64,000 nt of DNA, taken from positions 3,162,001 through 3,226,000 of the forward strand of contig NZ_CP058306.1 in NCBI RefSeq assembly GCF_013389595.1, given 5' to 3'. The stretch comes from Flavobacterium sp. I3-2 (GTDB taxonomy: Bacteria; Bacteroidota; Bacteroidia; Flavobacteriales; Flavobacteriaceae). The notes beneath the pieces were generated by a model that did not search any database, was not told the origin of the DNA, and saw nothing but the letters and a program-made list of their open reading frames with translations. Position numbers and translations under genes: made by a program. Within the stretch, counting starts at the first letter, position 1; each line of letters starts with the position of its first letter. Shown here piece after piece: positions 19,285 through 28,589 of this stretch.

Positions 19285-19366
19285 AAAAATACCCCCAAAT
19301 AGTGTCTAACTTTTTGGGGGTAGTGTATTCAATCGGTTTTTGTGTAAATATATAAGTGTTTCAATA

Positions 19367-21556
19367 TTATTTTGTAAACAATAATTCTCTGTATTTAGTT
19401 AAAGTCCATAGCTCGTTATCAACTTCTAACTCTAATTTATCAGCGTGGTAACGAATTACATCAAAGTAAGGCTTTACTTTATCGCAATAAGCATGTGCCA
19501 TTTCTTCTACAGAAGTTAACGCATTTGCTTTTTTACGCTCGTCAATCATCGCATGAACATTAGCATTGATTCCTTCGATATGCGTAGAAATTTTCTTGAT
19601 AATGATGATTTGCTCTTTTGCAACTTCTTCAAAAGAATCTCCAAAAATTTCTTTTAATCCTTTAACGTTTTCAATCAAAGTATTTTGATATTTAATTGCT
19701 GTTGGAATTACGTGGTTTCTAGCGATATCACCTAAAACACGTCCTTCGATTTGAATTTTCTTGATATATTCTTCTAATTCAATTTCGTAACGAGATTCAA
19801 CTTCTGTATGATTCATTACATTCATTTCTGCAAAAACATCAAATGCTTTTTGAGAAACTTTAGCTTTTAAAGCTCCTGGAGTCGTTTTGTGATTACTTAG
19901 TCCACGCTTTGCAGCTTCTTGTTCCCAAGCATCGCTATATCCATCTCCTTCAAACAAAATAGCTTTTGTTTGTTTGATATATTCTCTCAATACATTGAAA
20001 ATAGCTTCGTCTTTCTTTAAATCCTTTTGTTCGATTAAAGTATCCACTTCAACTTTGAAATCTTTTAATTGTTTTGCAACAATCGTATTTAAGGTTGTCA
20101 TAGAAACAGCACAGTTAGCAGTAGAACCAACTGCACGGAATTCAAATTTATTACCTGTAAAAGCAAATGGAGAAGTTCTGTTTCGGTCTGTATTATCTAA
20201 TAATAAATCTGGAATTTTTCCTACTACATTTAATTTTAAATCTGTTTTTTCCTCTGGAGATAATTTTCCTTGAGAAACACCTTCTAATTCTTCAAGAACT
20301 TTAGTTAATTGTTGACCAATGAAAATTGAAATTATAGCTGGTGGCGCTTCATTAGCTCCTAAACGGTGATCGTTTGATGCAGATGCAATTGAAGCTCTTA
20401 ATAATTCTTCATATGTAAATACAGCTTTGATTGTATTGATAAAGAACGTCAAGAATTGTAAGTTACTTGTTGGTGTTTTACCTGGTGCTAATAAATTAAT
20501 TCCAGTATCTGTAGCTAAAGACCAGTTGTTGTGTTTACCAGATCCGTTTACTCCTTTGAAAGGTTTTTCATGGAATAAAACTTTAAAATCATGACGTTCA
20601 GCTACTTTTTGCATCACATCCATTAATAATGAATTGTGATCTACCGCTAAATTTGTTTCTTCAAAAATTGGAGCTAATTCAAATTGGTTTGGAGCTACTT
20701 CGTTATGACGAGTTTTAACTGGAATTCCTAATAACATACATTCGTTTTCTAAATCACGCATGTAATTTAAAACACGCGTTGGAATAGAACCAAAATAATG
20801 ATCTTCTAATTGTTGTCCTTTTGCAGAAACGTGTCCTAATAAAGTTCTTCCTGTTTGTAAAATATCTGGACGAGAATTTGCTAAAGCTACGTCAACTAAG
20901 AAATATTCTTGCTCCCATCCTAATGTTGGAGTTACTTTTTTTACGTTTTTATCAAAATATTTAGCAACTTCTGTTGCCGCATTATCGATAGAAGTTAACG
21001 CTCTTAATAAAGGTGTTTTATTATCTAAAGCTTCACCTGTATAAGAAACAAAAACTGTTGGAATACATAATGTTGTTCCGTAAATGAATGCTGGTGATGT
21101 TGGATCCCAAGCTGTATATCCGCGAGCTTCGAATGTATTTCTAATTCCTCCATTTGGGAAAGATGAAGCATCTGGCTCTTGTTGTACTAATTGACTTCCA
21201 CCAAATTTTTCAACTGGATCAGATCCATCGAAAGAAGTTTCGAAAAATGCGTCGTGCTTTTCTGCAGTAGTTCCTGTTAATGGTTGAAACCAGTGCGTAT
21301 AATGTGTTACTCCTTTAGTAAGAGCCCACTCTTTCATTCCTAAAGCAATATAATCTGCTAGTTTACGGTCAATTTTTGTTCCGTGATCCATTGCTGATTT
21401 TACAGCTTTGTATGCTTCAGAAGTTAAAAATTGACGCATTGTTTTATCATTAAAAACATTGCTTCCGAAAATAAGTGATTTTTTATCCAATTCTTCAACA
21501 TGAACTGGCTTTCTTGAACTGGCTGCTTTTAAAGCTTCAAAACGAATTGACGACAT
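19367..21556 (-). CDS. glnN: Glutamine synthetase type III
   Basis: 729 residues, the length of the GSIII class (about 720-730), far larger than GSI. It condenses ammonia and glutamate to glutamine with ATP in the cytosol, the main ammonium assimilation step in Bacteroidota. It starts MSSIRFEALKAASSRKPVHV, has the GSIII N-terminal region, then the catalytic beta-barrel with GWEQEYFLVD (metal-binding Glu), NEVAPNQFELAPIFEETNLA and GVNGSGKHNNWS, followed by ANEAPPAIISIFIG and the RNRTSPFAFTGNKFEFRAVGS stretch. The C-terminal helical region (EYIKKIQIEGRVLGDIA) is family-typical. It is monocistronic. A TACTTTTG box lies about 40 nt upstream. Confidence 0.97.
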   Translation of the reverse strand: MSSIRFEALKAASSRKPVHVEELDKKSLIFGSNVFNDKTMRQFLTSEAYKAVKSAMDHGTKIDRKLADYIALGMKEWALTKGVTHYTHWFQPLTGTTAEKHDAFFETSFDGSDPVEKFGGSQLVQQEPDASSFPNGGIRNTFEARGYTAWDPTSPAFIYGTTLCIPTVFVSYTGEALDNKTPLLRALTSIDNAATEVAKYFDKNVKKVTPTLGWEQEYFLVDVALANSRPDILQTGRTLLGHVSAKGQQLEDHYFGSIPTRVLNYMRDLENECMLLGIPVKTRHNEVAPNQFELAPIFEETNLAVDHNSLLMDVMQKVAERHDFKVLFHEKPFKGVNGSGKHNNWSLATDTGINLLAPGKTPTSNLQFLTFFINTIKAVFTYEELLRASIASASNDHRLGANEAPPAIISIFIGQQLTKVLEELEGVSQGKLSPEEKTDLKLNVVGKIPDLLLDNTDRNRTSPFAFTGNKFEFRAVGSTANCAVSMTTLNTIVAKQLKDFKVEVDTLIEQKDLKKDEAIFNVLREYIKQTKAILFEGDGYSDAWEQEAAKRGLSNHKTTPGALKAKVSQKAFDVFAEMNVMNHTEVESRYEIELEEYIKKIQIEGRVLGDIARNHVIPTAIKYQNTLIENVKGLKEIFGDSFEEVAKEQIIIIKKISTHIEGINANVHAMIDERKKANALTSVEEMAHAYCDKVKPYFDVIRYHADKLELEVDNELWTLTKYRELLFTK

Positions 21557-21594
21557 TTTATATGGTGTTTTAGTTTGACTTCATTTTTATAGTC

Positions 21595-21602
21595 CAAAAG
21601 TA
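21595..21602 (-). promoter_or_regulatory. TAnnTTTG box of glnN
   Basis: Minus strand TACTTTTG, about 38 nt before the glnN ATG, with TTG 22 nt further upstream. Confidence 0.5.
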
Positions 21603-21739
21603 ATAAAAAAAAATAAAAAACTAACAACACCCCCTATTTTTTATATAAAAAAAATAAAAACACGCAATAATAAACAACAACCCCTACAAAAAAACACACG
21701 CTGCAAACAAAAACACACCAATCTTAAATTAAATTAAAT

Positions 21740-21769
21740 TTGTAAAATCTTTAAATAATAGTAAATTTG
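21740..21769 (+). promoter_or_regulatory. Promoter of the thioesterase gene
   Basis: TTG at 21740-21742 and TAAATTTG at 21762-21769 with 19 nt between, 17 nt before the ATG at 21787; a complete Bacteroidota-type promoter. Confidence 0.7.
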
Positions 21770-21786
21770 AATATAAAACATATTTA

Positions 21787-22218
21787 ATGGAACACATATA
21801 TTATAAAGGACAAGTTCTTTGGTCGCAAATTGATGCAAACGGACACTTAAGACATTCTGCATATTCAGATTTGTGTACGCAAGCGCGAAGCAACATGATG
21901 AAACAAGTTGGTTTTTCAATGCAAGAATTCTCAAAACACAAAATTGGCCCAATTCTTTTTAAAGAAGAAACCATTTATTTTAAAGAAGTTCGAATGGATG
22001 AGGAAGTTTATGTAAAGGTTTTAATGACAAAATTCAATTCTGAGAACCATCGATTTTCCATTACTCATGAATTATATAATAGTAAAGATGTTAAATGCGC
22101 AGTCGTAAATGTAGATGGCGCTTGGATGGATTTAGTTACTAGAAAACTAACTTTAATTCCGAACGAATTGATTTCTTTAATTGAATTTATACCAAAATCA
22201 GAGGATTTTAATCTATAA
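21787..22218 (+). CDS. Hotdog-fold acyl-CoA thioesterase family protein
   Basis: 143 residues, the size of a single hotdog domain. The phrase DANGHLRHSAYSDLCTQAR matches the DxxGHxxxxxY active-site segment of 4-hydroxybenzoyl-CoA/YbgC-like thioesterases, with the Asp and the helix that follows. The rest (VKVLMTKFNSENHRFSITHEL and AVVNVDGAWMDL) fits the antiparallel sheet. It would hydrolyse an acyl-CoA in the cytosol; chain specificity is not readable. It has its own promoter and a terminator directly after the stop, so it is a single-gene unit divergent from glnN. Confidence 0.85.
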   Translation: MEHIYYKGQVLWSQIDANGHLRHSAYSDLCTQARSNMMKQVGFSMQEFSKHKIGPILFKEETIYFKEVRMDEEVYVKVLMTKFNSENHRFSITHELYNSKDVKCAVVNVDGAWMDLVTRKLTLIPNELISLIEFIPKSEDFNL

Positions 22219-22221
22219 CAA

Positions 22222-22248
22222 AAAAACAACTGAGAAGTTGTTTTTTTT
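22222..22248 (+). terminator. Terminator of the thioesterase gene
   Basis: AAACAACT GAG AAGTTGTTT hairpin running into eight T. Confidence 0.75.
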
Positions 22249-22276
22249 ATTGTTTATAAACTAAATATTTTTAATT

Positions 22277-22990
22277 CTATGGAATCTTTTCAAAATCATC
22301 ATTTTCTTGGTTAGTTATTTCTTTCAAATAGGTATCAAACGTTTTTTGATATTTAATATATTCAGAGTCAAAGTCAAAATTGGTTTTTAAATCAACATCT
22401 TTAATTTCTTTTAAAATGAGCATATTTTCAAAACTATCAACAAAACTGTAAGCTAATATTAACCCATCAATATTCGAATTTGGAAAAATTAATTTTACAT
22501 TTTTATCTTTATTTTGGATATCGATACAAAAGCAAGAATCATTTGTAAACATATTTCTTTCTTCAAATGCATCTGATTTCAACTTATAATATTCACATGA
22601 AAAATCTAGAAAGGTACCTTTTATATTTAAAGGTTTAAATGTAACTTTTGAATTCATTAAAGTATCATAATCCTTCAATCTATAAAACAAATGATGTTCT
22701 TGCCCTACAAAAATTTCTGTAGTTTCTAAATTAGTTTGTTTAAGTTTTAGTAGTTTTCCTTTTTTAAAAATAGTAAAATCTGATTTTAAATATTGCGAAT
22801 AAACATCTAGTAAACCAACTAAATTTGAAGAATCAGCATATAAATTTAATTTCAAGCCTTTATAATCTGAATTAATTCCGACTTCTGAATTCAAACGATA
22901 ATCATATTGTTTGACAAAAATGGTTTCTTTTTTTTGAGCAATGACTACATTACATATTAAGAACAAAAAAAGATTGAAAAAAATTTTCAT
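22277..22990 (-). CDS. Exported protein of unknown function, paralogue of the next upstream gene
   Basis: 237 residues with a signal peptide (KIFFNLFLFLICNVVIAQ/KK). No named domain is recognised. The part CFCIDIQNK..NVKLIFPNSNIDGLILAYSF..LKEIKDVDLKTNFDFD matches segments of the neighbouring 485-residue protein (TCLCIDEKSK..NLKTLLPKANMDGLIVAYGH, IKKTDIKVDFDFD). The two are tandem paralogues; this shorter one lacks the C-terminal extension. A paired CxC (CFC here, CLC in the partner) is conserved. Role unknown; the secreted, duplicated nature suggests a cell-envelope or interaction protein. Confidence 0.6.
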   Translation of the reverse strand: MKIFFNLFLFLICNVVIAQKKETIFVKQYDYRLNSEVGINSDYKGLKLNLYADSSNLVGLLDVYSQYLKSDFTIFKKGKLLKLKQTNLETTEIFVGQEHHLFYRLKDYDTLMNSKVTFKPLNIKGTFLDFSCEYYKLKSDAFEERNMFTNDSCFCIDIQNKDKNVKLIFPNSNIDGLILAYSFVDSFENMLILKEIKDVDLKTNFDFDSEYIKYQKTFDTYLKEITNQENDDFEKIP

Positions 22991-23051
22991 AGTGTTTGTT
23001 TTTGGATTGGATGTTTTTTTAATTAACTCAACTTTCAGTGAATCAATATAA

Positions 23052-23087
23052 AAATAAAAAAAACTGCCTTTTTTTACAAGACAGTTA
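23052..23087 (-). terminator. Terminator after the 485-residue exported protein gene
   Basis: Minus strand AACTGTCT ... AGGCAGTT hairpin followed by a T-rich tract. Confidence 0.7.
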
Positions 23088-23099
23088 TTAATATTTAAT

Positions 23100-24557
23100 T
23101 TAATCTAGAGAATTTAAATAATCATTCAAAAGTTTTAAATCGTTGTTTGAAAGTTTACTTCTCAAATTTTCAATTTCTAACAAACTTTTACGCATTGAAT
23201 CAATTGTTCCAAAATAATCAACGCTTCCGCCATTCTGATATAAATATAAATCGCAAATTTGCCCAACTAAATTATAGACGTGTTTCTTTAAATCTTGATT
23301 TTTAAAATTTGGTACATTTTGTTTTAGATTTGAGCAATAATCTGGCATATAATTAGAAACATCACCGTTGTAATCCGATTCAGCTGCTAAATTTACTACA
23401 TCAATTTGCATTGATTTATAATCTGATGCATAGTTTCTGTAACCATAATCAACAACAGACTCAGTATCCCAATCTGATGATTCTACAGCATAATCAACAA
23501 CTTCTTCTACATATTGAACTGGTACATAAGCATCTGCTTCTTTATATAATTTTTCAAAAGCTTTGGTTAATAATTTAGCTTGATCTTTACTAATTACTTT
23601 ATTTTTTTGTCCTTGTTTAGTCATTAACTGACTTTGTTTCTTTGCAATTTGAATAGCTTGCTCTCTTGTTAAATCAGGTTTTGAATCATAATCTGAATCA
23701 GCTAAAGAAAGTTCACATCCTAGATTGTAAAATTTAAGTGCATAATTTCTAGTATTCTCGTCTAAATCTTGAAAATATTCATATCCATTACATAAAGGAT
23801 CAGAATAATAATTATTATAATAAGAATCTGTTACAACAGCTGCTGTATCTGTTGCATAATATTGACTTTCGTAATCATTTTCTTCTTGATACTTAGCAAA
23901 ATTTTCTAAAGAAATTTTATAGCCCTCATCAAAATCAAAATCTACTTTAATATCCGTTTTTTTGATTTCATTTAAAACAAATGCTTCTCCTGGATAATCA
24001 ATATGTCCATAAGCTACAATCAAACCATCCATATTAGCTTTTGGAAGTAACGTTTTCAAATTTTTAACCTTACTTTTTTCATCAATACATAAACACGTAT
24101 TTTCTAAAGGTAAAAATTCATTGTTTTCTGAATTTTCAGAAACTATAAACTTATAATAATTACAAGTTCTGCCTTTGAATTCGCCTTTTTTATTCATACT
24201 CTCCAATTCAATCTCATTACTAAAAAAAGCAGTCATTTTTGAATCTTTTCGTGAATTATAAATATTATCAATTGGTAAATTGACAGTTCTATCAAATGAA
24301 ATAGAATTGACTGTTAAGTATTTTCCGTCTTTTAAAAAAGAATATGCATTTGAATAATTAAAATTTCCTCCCTCGAATAATAAAATTTTGTCTAGAGAAG
24401 ACATGTATAATTTAATCTTGTACATATCATTTAATTCTTCTTCAGAAGAATTAGTATTTAGACTATATTCTAAAAGATTATCAAAAGTAATTTGACTTTT
24501 TTGTGAATAACCTGTAAAGGCTAGCATTAATACAGAAAAATAAAGGATTTTTTTCAT
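23100..24557 (-). CDS. Exported protein of unknown function with Asp/Tyr-rich C-terminal half
   Basis: 485 residues, signal peptide ending near residue 18 (GYS/QK). The N-terminal 210 residues are homologous to the downstream 237-residue protein and share a CLC pair and the DGLIVAYG motif. The C-terminal half is rich in Asp, Tyr and Ser (such as YESQYYATDTAAVVTDSYYNN), then a charged helical portion with DLTREQAIQIAKKQSQLM, and ends with a leucine-rich segment. No known domain is recognised. It is probably periplasmic or outer-surface. It lies 109 nt upstream of its paralogue on the same strand. Confidence 0.65.
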   Translation of the reverse strand: MKKILYFSVLMLAFTGYSQKSQITFDNLLEYSLNTNSSEEELNDMYKIKLYMSSLDKILLFEGGNFNYSNAYSFLKDGKYLTVNSISFDRTVNLPIDNIYNSRKDSKMTAFFSNEIELESMNKKGEFKGRTCNYYKFIVSENSENNEFLPLENTCLCIDEKSKVKNLKTLLPKANMDGLIVAYGHIDYPGEAFVLNEIKKTDIKVDFDFDEGYKISLENFAKYQEENDYESQYYATDTAAVVTDSYYNNYYSDPLCNGYEYFQDLDENTRNYALKFYNLGCELSLADSDYDSKPDLTREQAIQIAKKQSQLMTKQGQKNKVISKDQAKLLTKAFEKLYKEADAYVPVQYVEEVVDYAVESSDWDTESVVDYGYRNYASDYKSMQIDVVNLAAESDYNGDVSNYMPDYCSNLKQNVPNFKNQDLKKHVYNLVGQICDLYLYQNGGSVDYFGTIDSMRKSLLEIENLRSKLSNNDLKLLNDYLNSLD

Positions 24558-24602
24558 AAGTATAATTGGTTTTTATATGTTAAAATTTGTCTTAAATATA
24601 CA

Positions 24603-24636
24603 AAAAAAACCGTCTTAAAAATACAAGACGGTTTAT
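24603..24636 (-). terminator. Terminator of the transketolase operon
   Basis: Minus strand AAACCGTCTT ... AAGACGGTTT hairpin with poly-T tail. Confidence 0.85.
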
Positions 24637-24651
24637 GCTATTTTAATAAAA

Positions 24652-25605
24652 TTATTTTCTTGCAATAACTTTTTCAGCTTTTTCAATAATTGAATTTGCG
24701 TTTAATCCGTATTTTTCCATCAATTCTTCTGGAGTTCCAGATTCACCAAAAGTATCGTTAACTGCAACAAATTCTTGAGGCGCTGGATTATTTAAAACTA
24801 AAACTCTAGATACTGATTCACCTAAACCACCTAAGAAATTGTGTTCTTCTGCCGTTACGATGCAACCTGTTTTAGCAACTGACTTTAAAATAGCTTCTTC
24901 ATCTAAAGGTTTAATTGTATGAATATTAATAACCTCAGCAGAAATCCCTTTTGCTTCTAAAGCTTCAGCAGCAATCAGAGCTTCCCAAACTAAATGACCT
25001 GTTGCAACAATAGTTACATCTGTACCTTCGTTTAATACAATTGCTTTTCCAATTACAAAAGGTTCATCTGCTGACATAAAGTTAGGAACTACCGGACGAC
25101 CAAAACGTAAATAAACAGGTCCATTATGTTCTGCAATTGCTAAAGTAGCCGCTTTAGTTTGATTATAATCACATGTATTGATAACCGTCATTCCAGGTAA
25201 CATTTTCATTAACCCGATATCTTCTAAAATTTGATGTGTTGCTCCATCTTCACCTAAAGTTAAACCTGCGTGAGAAGCACAAATTTTTACATTTTTCTCT
25301 GAGTAAGCAACCGATTGACGAATTTGATCGTACACACGACCTGTAGAAAAGTTTGCGAAAGTTCCTGTGAAAGGAATTTTACCACCAATGGTTAAACCAG
25401 CCGCAATTCCGATCATGTTAGCTTCTGCAATTCCGATTTGAAAGAAACGTTCTGGGTGATTCTTTTTAAAATCATCCATTTTTAACGAACCAATCAAGTC
25501 CGCACAAAGTGCAACAACGTTTTCGTTTTTTTGTCCTAATTCAGTTAAACCAGCTCCGAAACCAGAACGTGTATCTTTACTTCCTGTATTTGTATATTTT
25601 TTCAT
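24652..25605 (-). CDS. Transketolase, C-terminal subunit (split enzyme)
   Basis: 317 residues corresponding to the pyrimidine-binding and C-terminal domains of transketolase. [21 protein letters not shown] contains the conserved Glu that activates thiamine diphosphate; [21 protein letters not shown] and PVYLRFGRP follow, and the Transketolase_C domain starts around residue 190. Together with the neighbouring N-terminal subunit it transfers two-carbon units between sugar phosphates in the non-oxidative pentose phosphate pathway. The stop of the N-terminal subunit is 22 nt upstream. Split transketolases are normal in Bacteroidota. Confidence 0.93.
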   Translation of the reverse strand: MKKYTNTGSKDTRSGFGAGLTELGQKNENVVALCADLIGSLKMDDFKKNHPERFFQIGIAEANMIGIAAGLTIGGKIPFTGTFANFSTGRVYDQIRQSVAYSEKNVKICASHAGLTLGEDGATHQILEDIGLMKMLPGMTVINTCDYNQTKAATLAIAEHNGPVYLRFGRPVVPNFMSADEPFVIGKAIVLNEGTDVTIVATGHLVWEALIAAEALEAKGISAEVINIHTIKPLDEEAILKSVAKTGCIVTAEEHNFLGGLGESVSRVLVLNNPAPQEFVAVNDTFGESGTPEELMEKYGLNANSIIEKAEKVIARK

Positions 25606-25627
25606 TTGATCTTTTCTAAAAATGGTA

Positions 25628-26476
25628 TTAATAATCTCCTAAAGTTTCAGGATTTTGAGCTAATGCTTTTTCTAATTGCTCGTTATTTGGAGCTTTACCA
25701 TGCCAAGCATGTGTGTGCATCATAAAATCAACTCCATTACCCATTTCTGTATATAATAAAATTGCAGTTGGTTTTTGATTTCCAGCAAGTGATTTAGCTT
25801 CGTTTAAACCTGCAACAATTGCCTCTAAATTATTACCTTCTTTCAACTCAAGAACATTCCATCCAAAGGCTTCGAATTTAGCTTTTAAACTTCCCATTGC
25901 TAAAACCTCATCAGTAGATCCATCAATTTGTTTACCGTTTAAATCAACAGTAGCAATTAAATTATCGACTTTTTTAGCAGATGCGTACATCATAGCTTCC
26001 CAGTTTTGTCCTTCTTGTAATTCGCCATCACCTAAAAGTACATAAACCAATTTATCATCGTTGTTTAATTTTTTTGCTTGCGCAGCACCAATAGCAACTG
26101 ATAATCCTTGTCCTAAAGAACCTGAAGCCATACGAATACCTGGAAGGTGATCATGTGTTGTTGGATGTCCTTGTAAACGTGTATTAATTTTACGGAAAGT
26201 AGCTAATTCACTCACAGGAAAATATCCACTACGAGCTAATACACTATAAAAAACAGGTGAGATATGTCCGTTTGATAAGAAGAATAAATCTTCGTTTTTA
26301 CCGTCCATTTCAAATCCTTCTTTTCGATCCATTACCGATTGATAAAGAGCTACTAAAAACTCAGCACATCCTAAAGATCCTCCTGGGTGACCAGAATTTA
26401 CGGCATGCACCATTCTTAAAATGTCTCTTCTTACTTGCGTAGTTAAGTCTGTTAATTGTTGTGTTGTAGGTTTCAT
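25628..26476 (-). CDS. Transketolase, N-terminal subunit (split enzyme)
   Basis: 282 residues covering the diphosphate-binding domain. [13 protein letters not shown] near the start holds the conserved His residues of the active site. [17 protein letters not shown] followed by LNGKQIDG forms the GDG-(~25)-N thiamine diphosphate and metal motif. [20 protein letters not shown] also matches transketolase. It forms the active site with the C-terminal subunit encoded 22 nt downstream. A complete TTG-N19-TATCTTTG promoter stands upstream, and this is the first gene of the pair. Confidence 0.95.
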   Translation of the reverse strand: MKPTTQQLTDLTTQVRRDILRMVHAVNSGHPGGSLGCAEFLVALYQSVMDRKEGFEMDGKNEDLFFLSNGHISPVFYSVLARSGYFPVSELATFRKINTRLQGHPTTHDHLPGIRMASGSLGQGLSVAIGAAQAKKLNNDDKLVYVLLGDGELQEGQNWEAMMYASAKKVDNLIATVDLNGKQIDGSTDEVLAMGSLKAKFEAFGWNVLELKEGNNLEAIVAGLNEAKSLAGNQKPTAILLYTEMGNGVDFMMHTHAWHGKAPNNEQLEKALAQNPETLGDY

Positions 26477-26500
26477 TTAGAAAATAAATAAATTGAAAAA

Positions 26501-26530
26501 CAAAGATAGTAATTTATAAAAAACTAACAA
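26501..26530 (-). promoter_or_regulatory. Promoter of the transketolase pair
   Basis: Minus strand TATCTTTG at 26508-26501 with TTG at 26530-26528, 19 nt apart; about 24 nt before the start codon. Confidence 0.7.
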
Positions 26531-26578
26531 TTTAATATTTTCATCAAATGTAAAATGTTTTTATTTCAAATGGTTATT

Positions 26579-26586
26579 TACCTTTG
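26579..26586 (+). promoter_or_regulatory. TAnnTTTG box of the MFS/ABC pair
   Basis: TACCTTTG ends 18 nt before the ATG at 26605. Its position overlaps a possible TTG start at 26584 and so argues against that upstream start. Confidence 0.55.
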
Positions 26587-26604
26587 CATAGAAATTTTAG
26601 GAAT

Positions 26605-27807
26605 ATGAGAAAATACTGGGACAATTATATAGAAGCTTACAAAGGTTTATCTAACGCTACTTGGATTTTAGCTTTGGTTATGTTTATTAACCGAAGCGGT
26701 GCTATGGTTGTTCCATTTTTAGGTGTTTACTTAACAAGTCAATTGGGTTTTTCGCTTGACAGAGCTGGAATTGTTTTAAGTTGCTTTGGAATTGGTTCAA
26801 TCATCGGTGGATTAGTTGGTGGATTTTTAACGGACAAATTTGGTTCTTTCAAAATTCAAACTTTAAGTTTATTTGCTTGTATTCCGGTTTATTTATATTT
26901 ACCCGAATTAACCACTTTTGGTTCGTTATGTATTGGGATTGGTGTGTTGTCTTCGATTACAGAAATTCTTCGTCCTGCAAACAGCGCATCGGTTTACAAC
27001 TTTGCGAAACCCGAAAATTTAACGCGAGCTTTTTCGTTAAATCGAATGGCTTTAAATTTAGGGTATTCAGTTGGACCAGCTATTGGTGGATTCATTGCGG
27101 CCTATTCTTTTAGTTGGTTGTTTTATACCAATGCCATCATGATTTTTTGTGCCGGATTGGTTTACTTTTTCTATTTTAAAAACAGAATCGAAAATCCAAA
27201 ACAAAACGCATCTGATTTACGTGAAGATAAACCAATCGAAAGAAAATCGGCATACCGAGATGTAAAATATATTTGGTTTAGTGTTTTCGTTGCTTTCTAT
27301 GCCTTTTGTTTCTTTCAGATATTAAACTTACTTCCTTTATTTTACAAAGAAGAAGCTGGATTAAGCGAACAAGAAATAGGTTTATTAATTGCTTTTAGTG
27401 GCATTATCGTTTTTTTACTTGAAATGATAATCGTTCACTGGATTGAACATAAATATACAATTGCAAAAATATTAATTATCGGAAGTATACTATGCGGATT
27501 AACTTATTTGGTTTTAATTCCGTCACAACATATTGGAATGCTTTATTTTTCGATGTTCTTACTTTGTATTTCAGAAATTTTGGTCATGCCATTTACAGCA
27601 ACCGTTGCAGCAAATCGTTCCAATCATTTAAATCGAGGTTCATACATGGCTTTAAATGCCATTTCGTTTTCAATTGCTAACGTTTTTGCTCCTTTAATTG
27701 GAACTCGAATTGCAAGTAATTACGGATTTAACATGCTTTGGTTAACTAACGGAGGTTTAATAGCTATCGCTTGTTTTGGATTTTATTGGATTATGAAAAA
27801 GATGTAA
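26605..27807 (+). CDS. Major facilitator superfamily transporter
   Basis: About 400 residues with twelve predicted membrane helices in two sets of six. The A-type MFS motif is visible between helices 2 and 3 (GGLVGGFLTDKFGSFK), and a cytosolic loop near residue 200 (NRIENPKQNASDLREDK) separates the halves. The start ATG at 26605 was chosen because the promoter box lies just before it. It resembles drug/metabolite exporters of the MdtH type. An ABC ATPase of the FecE type starts 9 nt after its stop, an uncommon pairing that suggests both act on one compound, perhaps a siderophore; this is inference. Confidence 0.85.
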   Translation: MRKYWDNYIEAYKGLSNATWILALVMFINRSGAMVVPFLGVYLTSQLGFSLDRAGIVLSCFGIGSIIGGLVGGFLTDKFGSFKIQTLSLFACIPVYLYLPELTTFGSLCIGIGVLSSITEILRPANSASVYNFAKPENLTRAFSLNRMALNLGYSVGPAIGGFIAAYSFSWLFYTNAIMIFCAGLVYFFYFKNRIENPKQNASDLREDKPIERKSAYRDVKYIWFSVFVAFYAFCFFQILNLLPLFYKEEAGLSEQEIGLLIAFSGIIVFLLEMIIVHWIEHKYTIAKILIIGSILCGLTYLVLIPSQHIGMLYFSMFLLCISEILVMPFTATVAANRSNHLNRGSYMALNAISFSIANVFAPLIGTRIASNYGFNMLWLTNGGLIAIACFGFYWIMKKM

Positions 27808-27815
27808 TTTTGATT

Positions 27816-28589
27816 ATGGAAGTTTTAAAAACCAAACAATTAAAAATCGGATATAAAAGCAATAAAACAATAAAAATAATTGCTTCAGATATTAATGTAA
27901 GTTTACAAGCTGGTAAATTAATCTCATTAATTGGAAGTAATGGAATTGGAAAATCGACTTTTTTAAAAACCATTGCTGGGATTATTCCTACATTGGACGG
28001 TTCGGTTTTTCTAAATCAAAGACAAATTGAATCTTTTTCTACTACTGAATTGGCCGAAAATTTAAGTTTGGTATTGACCGAAAAACTGCCTTTAAGCTCA
28101 TTATCGGTTTATGAACTAATTGCTTTAGGACGACAACCGTACACCAATTGGTTAGGAAAGCTTAGTAAAGAAGATGAAAATCAGATTGAAAAGGCATTAG
28201 AATTAACTCAAATATCAGATTTAAGAAATCGAAAATATTATGAGTTAAGCGATGGACAATTCCAAAAAGTAATGATTGCCCGAGCAATTGCACAAGATAC
28301 ACCTTTCATCATTTTAGATGAACCTTCGACACATTTAGATTTATTTCATAAAGTTTCGCTATTTAAGTTACTTCAAAAATTAGCACACGAAACCAATAAA
28401 TGTGTGTTGTTTTCAACACACGATTTAGATTTAGCAATACAGTTAAGTGATGAAATCATTATTATGAAAGAAAATCTATTTAAACATAATTCCCCAGCTG
28501 AATTAATCAACCAGGGAATTTTTGATGATTTCTTTAATGATGATACAATTGTTTTTGACCGAAATACCAAACAATTTATTTTAAGATAA
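27816..28589 (+). CDS. ABC transporter ATP-binding protein, iron-siderophore (FecE/FhuC) type
   Basis: 257 residues from the ATG at 27816, nine bases after the MFS stop; an upstream ATG at 27771 lies inside the MFS gene and is less likely. Walker A GSNGIGKST, signature LSDGQFQKVMIARAIAQ (LSDGQ), Walker B FIILDEPSTHLDL and the H-loop STHD are all present. SVYELIALGRQPYTNWLG is characteristic of iron-chelate/B12 importers. No permease or binding protein gene is nearby, so it is an orphan ATPase or works with components encoded elsewhere. Its last 14 bases overlap the end of the convergent CDF gene. Confidence 0.9.
   Translation: MEVLKTKQLKIGYKSNKTIKIIASDINVSLQAGKLISLIGSNGIGKSTFLKTIAGIIPTLDGSVFLNQRQIESFSTTELAENLSLVLTEKLPLSSLSVYELIALGRQPYTNWLGKLSKEDENQIEKALELTQISDLRNRKYYELSDGQFQKVMIARAIAQDTPFIILDEPSTHLDLFHKVSLFKLLQKLAHETNKCVLFSTHDLDLAIQLSDEIIIMKENLFKHNSPAELINQGIFDDFFNDDTIVFDRNTKQFILR

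Larger units (their letters stand above)
18717..19323 (-). mobile_element. Decayed IS3-family element with large internal deletion
   Basis: The outer ends are imperfect inverted repeats sharing CC..AAAAGTT..GACA (18717 inward; complement from 19323 inward). Between them only the first codons of an orfA (start at 19284, reading MERKVKYDLAFKLN then a stop) and the last third of an orfB remain. It is different from the element at 14182. A perfect hairpin (18761-18787) lies inside the 3' end. Confidence 0.7.

Noticed and set aside
26584..26604. Upstream TTG start of the MFS gene
   Set aside because: It overlaps the TACCTTTG promoter box; the ATG at 26605 is the better start.
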